A stretch of 27,545 nt of DNA from Ophiosphaerella korrae. Taxonomy: Eukaryota > Ascomycota > Dothideomycetes > Pleosporales > Phaeosphaeriaceae. The translations under genes and the position numbers were made by a program. Below are positions 20,850 to 27,545 of the stretch, in pieces. The DNA is taken from contig JALNQF010000476.1 of assembly GCA_028456385.1 (NCBI GenBank), forward strand, positions 1 to 27,545, in the 5' to 3' direction. The notes beneath the pieces were generated by a model, which saw only the letters and a list, made by a program, of their open reading frames with translations, was not told the origin of the DNA and did no database searches. The stretch's first letter is position 1. Each line of letters opens with the position of its first letter.

Positions 20850-23450
20850 AACTTATAATAAATTCTTATAGTTTATATAGACTTTTGTTTAGTATTTTAC
20901 TTCTTATAAGTATACTCTCTATTATTAAAATAATTTATAGATTACTAGTATTTCTTTATTATAGATTAGGTAGTTAAGCTCTACTAGCTTTATATTCTTA
21001 GAGAAGTATTTAACTAAATATTCTTATTTAGTCTTTAGGTCTTCTTATATTAGTGCTATTCTATAAACTAAGTTAGATACGTCTATCTTTACTATTACTA
21101 GTAGGTCTAGATTATATATTATAATAACTAGATTTTCTATAAACTTTCTTTTAATCTATTTAAATATTTATTTATATTCTTCTCTCTATTTAAATAGCGT
21201 ATCTTTTTTTATAAGTCTAGTTATTAGTTCTATATTTTTAGAGTATCTTATTATTAACTTTTTATAGAAGTTTATTATCTTATAAAATTATTATACTTCT
21301 TTTAGGTTTTTTAGTGTTAGCTATTTATTAATTAACTTAATTTTTTTTAGGTTAATCTTAATTTTTCCTAGTTTAATAATAAATCTAAGGAAGTCTATTT
21401 CTTTTATATAGAACTTGTATTTTCTTATTTTAAAAAATAATTTATTTTCTCCTAGTTTTTCTAGTACTTTATATATATATTGTACGTATTCTTCTTCTAT
21501 TTCTAAGAATATAAGGATATTATCTAGGTATATAAATATAAATACATCTAAGTACTCTCTTAGTACTATATTAATTCTTTCTTAGAAAGCTACTAGTACG
21601 TTTATTAAGCTAAAGGGTATAACTAAGTATTTAAATAGTCTATATTATATTCTAACTACTATTTTCTATTTATTACTTTTCTTAATTCTAATCTAGTAGT
21701 AGGCGTTTTAGATATCTAGTTTTATAAAGATTTTTACCTTCTATAGCCTATCTTGTAATTTATTAATTTATAGTAAGGGGTATTAGTTTTTTCTTATAAT
21801 TACGTTAGTTTTTCTAAAATCTACGTAAAGTCTCTTTTTATTTATTTCTTTCTTGTCTATAAATATAAGTCTATATACTACTAAGGATTTAGATTCTTGT
21901 ATCTATCTTTTCTTTATTACGTTTTTAATAAACGCTTATTTAATCTTAGATTCTTCTTTAGTCTTTTAGTAGACTAGGCTCTATCTTGCGTTTTTTTCTT
22001 TTTCTAGGTCTATTACTAAGTCCTATATCTAATATTCTAGAAGATAGTCTTTAGGTTCTATAAGCTATTTTTCTTATTTTCTATATTCTTCTAGGAATAC
22101 TCCTTTATAGGTACTTATGTTAGCTTTTAGTATATCTATTTTATAGTAGTTAATTTTTCTTGTTCTCTAATTAATATATAGGTTACTTATCTATAACTAA
22201 AGTATCTCTAGGATTATATCTTGTTTATTATTAATTATTGTTATATCTATAACTATATTTTTAATCTTTATCTCTTCTAGTTCTAGTGTAGAGAGAACTA
22301 TTTTAAACCTAATAGGTTCCTAGAATAGCTTTCTTTTAGTTATACTTAGTTGTTATAAGTACTTCTTTATTATATAATATATTTATTATATCTTTATTAT
22401 CTTCTTTAATATAAAGTTCTTTATAGCTATACTATTAATTATTAATTATACTTTCTTTCTTTAGTACGTACTTATTTTTATAATATATAGGCTTCTTATA
22501 CCTTCTAGCTATTTTTACTTAAGTAATTTTATAAATTATCTATCTTTTTAGGGCTATAGCTCTACTTTAAGTTTATACTCTTTATATTTTAAATATTTAT
22601 TATTTGTATATTTCTACTATAGTCCTCCTAGAACGTATTTTTTAGATAGTTTAGGTCTAGGTTTTATTACTATATATCCTTCTTCTAGTATTATTTCCTA
22701 TCCTTAGATAACTTTTACTAGAATTACTCTTATATAATTATAGCCTCTTCTTTATATAGGCTATACGTAATTATTTACTTTAGGGCTTCTCTATATAATA
22801 TAATTCTTATCTAGGTATAATAACTATAATACTTTAAAGTGTACTAAGTGTATTAGATCTATTATTACGTTGTCCCCTCCCTAGTATTTATTTTTTCTAA
22901 GTATTTATTTTATTAAGATATAGTATACTATTTATACTCTTAGTTTATAAGCTTTATTAATCTATTATATTTTTCTAGTAAGATATTACTATTCTTTCTA
23001 TATATATATTCTTCCTACTATAACTATATATTACTTTATTTATTCTTAAAATAGTATAAACTTTATTTCTTTAAGATTACGTTCTTTTTAGTCTTTATAC
23101 ACTTCCTCTATATTTATAACTAGTAAATATTTCTAAATAAACTTTTATACTTTGTTTTGTTCTTCTATATCTATTATTATATAGCTATTATAGCTATATA
23201 TATCTAGCTAAGTATACTCTATACTTTTTATACTAGCTTATTTCTTATTTTCTTATAGTTCTTTAGAGGAAGTAGTAGTAGTCTCTTTATTTAGTACTAG
23301 TCCTTTAGCCTAGACTAATAGTATCTAGGGCTTTTCTCTTTCTAAGTCTTCTATTAGTAAGTCTATTACGTAATCTATTTCTTCTAGCTACGCTTTTATT
23401 CTTTCTTTTATTACTACTACTCTATTCTTCTATAGAAACTATCTTACTCT
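20850..23450 (-). pseudogene. pol: Truncated pol of gypsy copy 3 (protease, RT, part of RNase H)
   Basis: Minus strand. The protease site at 22422-22436 reads NSIAI, where copies 1 and 2 have NSRAT: the same Asp to Asn change plus further decay. The RT box YLDN at 21519-21530 lies within IYIYLDNIL. RNase H is present only from its N-terminal part; the frame ends where the element is cut near 20850. Integrase and chromodomain are absent. Confidence 0.82.
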
Positions 23451-24680
23451 CTATTTTCTAAAAAGATATATATAGTAGTTATCTTTATATTAAAAGGTTT
23501 AATAGAGTATTATATACTATAATTCTTTACTCTCTACTACCTTCTTTTAAGGCTTAGTTTATACTTTTAATACTTCCTTTTTATTCTTAGTTATCTTTAA
23601 CTATGTTTCTTTATCTTTCTTATAGTCTTTACTTCTATAGTCTTTTATAAAGTATTCTAGTTTTTTATTTTTATAATATACTATATTCTTTTTCTATTTA
23701 GATTAATAGTCTTTTATATAGTAGCCTTTCTTACTATAGTTAAAGTACGTAAAGTCTTTATTCTTTTTCTTCTTCTTGTCTTTATTAGCGTTAAGGATTA
23801 TAAGGTCTTTAATATCCTAGTGTCTAGGTTAGCTTCTATACTTATTTTTCTTCTATTCTTAAAAATTATTATTAATTTATATTACCTATTACTTTAGAGC
23901 TTCTAGTATCCTAAGTTTCTCTATATAAATTATCTTATATTAGATCTTTATATTTAATCTTTATTTAAATTATAATATTAAATATACCTTATTCTATTTT
24001 ATATATTACAATAATTATTTAAACTATAATATATATTTAGGAATACTCTTATTTTAGGTAAGCCTCTATAGCTTTTCCTTAGCTTATTAGGTAATATCTA
24101 TATCCCTAAATACTACTCTTATTTATTTAGTAAAGTATTTATAACTTCTAAAAATAGCTTTAGTTTTATCCTTCTATATTATTAGGGCGTATATAGTATA
24201 GTCTATCTAGTAAAGTTTAAACTATCTTATTATATCTCTTTTAAGGTATATTCTAATATATATTACTTTCTTTTCTTCTATATTAAAGTATAGTACTTAT
24301 ATATCTATCTATAGCTATACTACTACTATAAAAAGTCTTAGGTTTTCTCTTATTCTATTAAACTTTTTAAGTATAGGTATCTTAAGTAGTTTCTTTATTA
24401 TACTTATCTCTAAGTATTGTATAATTAGCTTTATCTAGTTCTATCCTTTAATAAATACTTTAATTTAAGCTTTATTCTACTTTGCGTGTTCTTAGAGTTC
24501 TTTATTCTAGGTTTCTAAGGCGTTAATTACTATTTTTATATCTTCTTTCTTAGAGATTAAGTTATTTAGATAGTCTTTAATTACCTTCTATACTATATTA
24601 TCTAACTTATAGCTACTTATAGGTACTTTAACCCCTCTTTTAGTTAAGCTTTCTACTATTATATTAGCTAGACTATATAC
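23451..24680 (-). pseudogene. gag: gag of gypsy copy 3
   Basis: Aligns to the copy 2 gag over its length, including the capsid region (about 23950-24250) and the two zinc-knuckle positions near 23650-23760. It is heavily mutated, with the knuckle Cys/His residues mostly Tyr. The upstream end is just inside the 5' LTR at 24721. Confidence 0.72.
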
Positions 24681-24720
24681 TACTTACGCTTTACTCTATA
24701 TAATAACTAAATTAGTAAAG

Positions 24721-25167
24721 TATAATAGGGTTTCTAAGGTTAACTACCTAATAACCTATTAGGTTATTAGTAGATTATAAAGTAATAATAAAAGCTTATA
24801 TAGTAATTAGTAATAACTATAAATAATAGTTAATTTGTATATATAATATTAAGAATTAGCGTTCTAGGTTAAAGATTAGATTACTAATATTATCTTAATA
24901 ATACGCAACACTATAACTATATACCTATAGTATTTAGTTAGCTTTATAGCTTTATAGGTACTAAGCCCTATAAAGCTATAAAGTTCTATAACTACTAGCT
25001 TTATAGCTTTATAGTTACTAATCTATATAAAGCTATAAAGCTATTACGTATCTCTATTATAGTTAACTTCTTAATTAACTTTATTACTCTATAGGTTATA
25101 CGTGTTATTACTCTCTATCTTAGAGTTAATTAGCTCTATATAGTTTTCTTCTATTACTACTATAATA
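24721..25167 (-). repeat. 5' LTR of gypsy copy 3
   Basis: 447 bp from TATAATAGGG to CTATAATA, with the same backbone as the LTRs of copies 1 and 2 (AATAATACG, CTATAACTATATACCTA, CTCTATTATAGTTA). It has a distinct hairpin block at 24940-25043: CTTTATAGCTTTATA and its inverse around TACTAAG, followed by a second similar hairpin. No second LTR exists because the element is truncated. Confidence 0.85.
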
Positions 25168-25171
25168 GAAG

Positions 25172-27523
25172 TAAGAATTCTATTAGCTTAGTATAGTATA
25201 AAAAGCTTTTAAATAACTTAAAGTATACTTTATAAGTAAACTTATCTTATACTACTATAACTTAGCGCTACCTATTTACTTAGAGATAGATACGTTAACT
25301 TTTATAATCTCTAGGATCTTATCCTAGCTCTACCTAGATAGAAAATAGTATCTAGTTACCTTTACTTCTAGAAAACTATAAGAAGTAGAATTAAACTATA
25401 AAATATATAATACTAAACTTCTTACTATTATTTATAGTTTTAAATAGTAGAGATACTACTTTAAAAGTATATAGTATATAATTTAAGTACTTATAGATTA
25501 TAATAATATAAGCTTAATACGTACTATATATAAACTAAACTTACGCTAAGTACGCTAAGCTATATACTTAAGAGCTTTTAATTTTAAGGTAAAATACTAG
25601 GCTAGTAAGCTAAATCCTATAGATAGCCCTTTAAGAAGATATAACTATAAGTAAAAGAACTTATTACTAGTATACTTATTACTTACCTTTTAGGAAAAAT
25701 TACAACTAGTAAGCTTAGTAGCTAGAGTAGAGATAACTAGTAGAGTAAAGATAACTAGTAGAGTAGAGATAACTAGTAGAGTAGAGATAACTAGTAGAGT
25801 AGAGATAACTAGTAGAGTAGAGATAACTAGTAGAGTAGAGATAACTAGTAGAGTAGAGTTAACTAGTAGAGTAGAGATAACTAGTAGAGTAAAAAAATCT
25901 ATAACTAAGCTAAGCTTAGAAAGTATATATAAGACGTATAAAGCTAAAGACTATAGCGCTAAAAGGACTCTTACTACTAGCGCTATAGAATATATACTAT
26001 ACGTACTACGCTTAATAGCTAGAGAGTTAGTTAGTAGTAAATATATATTAGTAAAGTCTAATACTTTTCTAATAACTTTATATAAATTATAGTAAAAGGA
26101 CGCCTTTATATAAGTATAAGTAGAAAGCTTAATAAGAGTTAAAAGTACTTAATATAGTAGTAGAGTGTAAGTATAGTACTTAGATAATAAAAAAGTCCTA
26201 AGATATAAAAGTAGAGTATACGTTCTAGAAGAACCTACTATTAGGTAAAAAATTCAACTCTAGTATTATAACTTATATATAGCTAGCTACTTTAGTATAT
26301 ATAGAACGCTTAAGCTAATTATAAGATACTATTACTAGCTATTAATAGAGTAAGACGTTTAAGAATATATAAAGACCTACGTAATATACTAATAAAGTAA
26401 AGTACTAAGGTATAAGTAATATAGAGAATTATCTCTCCTACTAATCTTAAGTAATATCTTTAAAGAAGTCTCTCTAGACTTTATTATAGGCTTCTTACTT
26501 TTAAAAGAAAGCTTAAAGTATATATATAATATAATACTAGTAATAGTAAACTACTTATCTAAGATAGCTATCTATATTATAGTACTTAAAAAGTAAGACG
26601 TATAATAGTTTATAGAAGTATACTTTAATAATATTATCTTAAACTATAAGATATAGAAAGGTATTATATTAGACTAAAAGTTAATCTTTACTTTAAAATT
26701 TTAGGTAGAAATATACTACTAACTATAAGTAAAGTATAAGCTAAGTATAGCTTTCTACCTATAGACTAATAAGTAAACTAAATAATAAAATTAGACTCTA
26801 GAATAGTATTTAAGAATCTTTATAATAGAGAATTAAGATAATTAAGTTACTTTACTAAAAATAGTATAATTTATATATAATAACTTAATTTATAAAGAAA
26901 TAAAGATAATACCTTTTTATACTATACTAAGTAAATACCTAATCTTTATATACTTACTTAAAGATAGTAAGCTAGAAAGAAAAGTACTAGATACTATTTA
27001 AAGAGTAAAGTATATATATAGCGTCTAAATAATACTTATAGAGTTTCTATAAAAAGTATAAGTATATTAAGTATAGTACTATAATAATAAATATAAACTA
27101 GAAGTCTTTAGAAAAAAAGAGCTAGTTCTACTAAGTATAAAGAACTTAAGCTTTACTTACTAACTATATAAGAAGCTATTAGATAAGTTTATTAGACTAT
27201 TTTAAGTATAAGACGTAGTAAGAACGTAGGTATACTACTTACTACTACTACTTTACTATTATATTTACAACGTATTTTATATTTCTCTCCTTAAAAGATA
27301 GAAATCTTAATTAAGTATAAAAGATAATACCTAGCTACTTAAAGTAATAGAAGAAAGAAAAAATATATAAGAAGTTAAAAGAATCTTAAAGAAACGTAAA
27401 AAAAAAAGATAACTAGAGTATCTCTTTAGATAGAAAGGATATAATAAATCCTAGGATATATAGACTCTTACTATAGATTTTAAAGATATAGATAAACTAC
27501 TTAAAGATTTTAATTTAGCTTAA
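25172..27523 (+). pseudogene. pol: Second gypsy chromovirus (plus strand): RNase H, integrase, chromodomain
   Basis: A different lineage on the plus strand, one frame (codon starts at 25202, 25205 and so on) to a stop at 27521-27523, with only TAA/TAG stops before it. RNase H: 25200-25650 (KAFKQLKVYF, ALPIYLEIDTLTF with the Asp kept, YNTKLLTIIYSFK, DYNNISLIRTI). Spacer: an 18-bp tandem array at 25730-25891. Integrase zinc site: about 26264-26400 (YYNLYIASYFSIYRTLKLI, His/Cys now Tyr). Core: about 26461-26850 with EVSLDF (first Asp), ILDQKLIFT (second Asp) and QTNKQTKQ, where the Glu of the usual TDGQTER block has become Lys. Chromodomain: about 27365-27520 (LEYLFR.KGYNKS). The RT half is absent, cut at the copy 3 LTR. 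The 3' LTR lies outside the window. Confidence 0.88.
25730..25891 (+). repeat. 18-bp tandem array, nine units, in frame in pol
   Basis: Nine consecutive 18-bp units GAGATAACTAGTAGAGTA. Units 1, 3-7 and 9 are identical; unit 2 starts AAG and unit 8 has GAGTT. In the pol frame each unit encodes EITSRV. It sits between RNase H and the integrase zinc site, a linker with no catalytic role in gypsy elements. The unit has no CpA/TpG, so RIP cannot act on it. Confidence 0.95.
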
Positions 27524-27545
27524 AGCGCTTTATAATTAAAATATA

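Larger units (their letters stand above)
20850..25167 (-). mobile_element. Gypsy copy 3: truncated RIPed copy of the same family
   Basis: About 4.3 kb on the minus strand, alignable to copies 1 and 2 from the RNase H region (copy 1 near 2970) through RT, protease and gag to a 447-bp 5' LTR. Integrase, chromodomain, antisense frame and 3' LTR are missing. It is more decayed than the other copies, with more T/A at former CpG and small indels, so it is likely older. Its 5' LTR abuts the plus-strand gypsy fragment, consistent with insertion into that element before the 3' half was lost. Confidence 0.88.

Noticed and set aside
25730..25891. CRISPR array
   Set aside because: Units are contiguous 18-mers without spacers, inside a coding frame of a fungal retroelement.
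1..27545. Intact host genes or short ATG-started frames
   Set aside because: All longer frames resolve to retroelement proteins once RIP stops are ignored; none has an intact start-to-stop structure with host-like composition.

Overview
The window is a block of nested, decayed LTR retrotransposons from a filamentous ascomycete (Pezizomycotina) genome. Almost every CpA and TpG has become TpA, while CpG, GpC and CpC survive. This is the signature of repeat-induced point mutation (RIP), a process known only from such fungi. Reading frames can still be followed if TAA/TAG are read as former CAA/CAG (or TGG) codons. I found no intact host gene, no rRNA and no tRNA, so the species cannot be narrowed further. 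It resembles the AT-rich, gene-poor compartments of RIP-active fungi.

Layout, left to right. (1) Positions 1-259 and 7300 to about 7760 are the two halves of one plus-strand open frame of unknown function, split by an insertion. (2) 260-7293 is gypsy copy 1, a complete minus-strand Ty3/gypsy chromovirus with 442-bp LTRs. (3) About 7877-13775 is a minus-strand Ty1/copia element. Gag, protease, integrase, reverse transcriptase and RNase H can all be read, and a primer-binding site copied from the initiator-tRNA anticodon arm marks its 5' end. A roughly 400-bp LTR-like insert (12265-12667) interrupts it between Gag and the zinc knuckle. (4) 13776-20803 is gypsy copy 2, complete, same family as copy 1, with 427-bp LTRs and a perfect 5-bp target duplication; it landed in the copia 5' LTR. 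(5) About 20850-25167 is gypsy copy 3, same family, truncated inside RNase H, keeping gag, protease, RT and its 5' LTR. (6) 25172 to the window end is part of a different, plus-strand gypsy chromovirus (RNase H, integrase, chromodomain), directly abutting the copy 3 LTR.

Three things stand out. The copy 1/2 family carries an extra gene on the opposite strand between pol and the 3' LTR. Its LTRs contain paired hairpins with a conserved TACTAAG loop but a different stem motif in each copy. The plus-strand gypsy has an in-frame 18-bp tandem array between RNase H and integrase.

All elements look dead: RIP has put stops throughout and changed catalytic residues. The nest most likely acts as constitutive heterochromatin, and two chromodomain-bearing lineages suggest insertion guided towards chromatin that was already silent.
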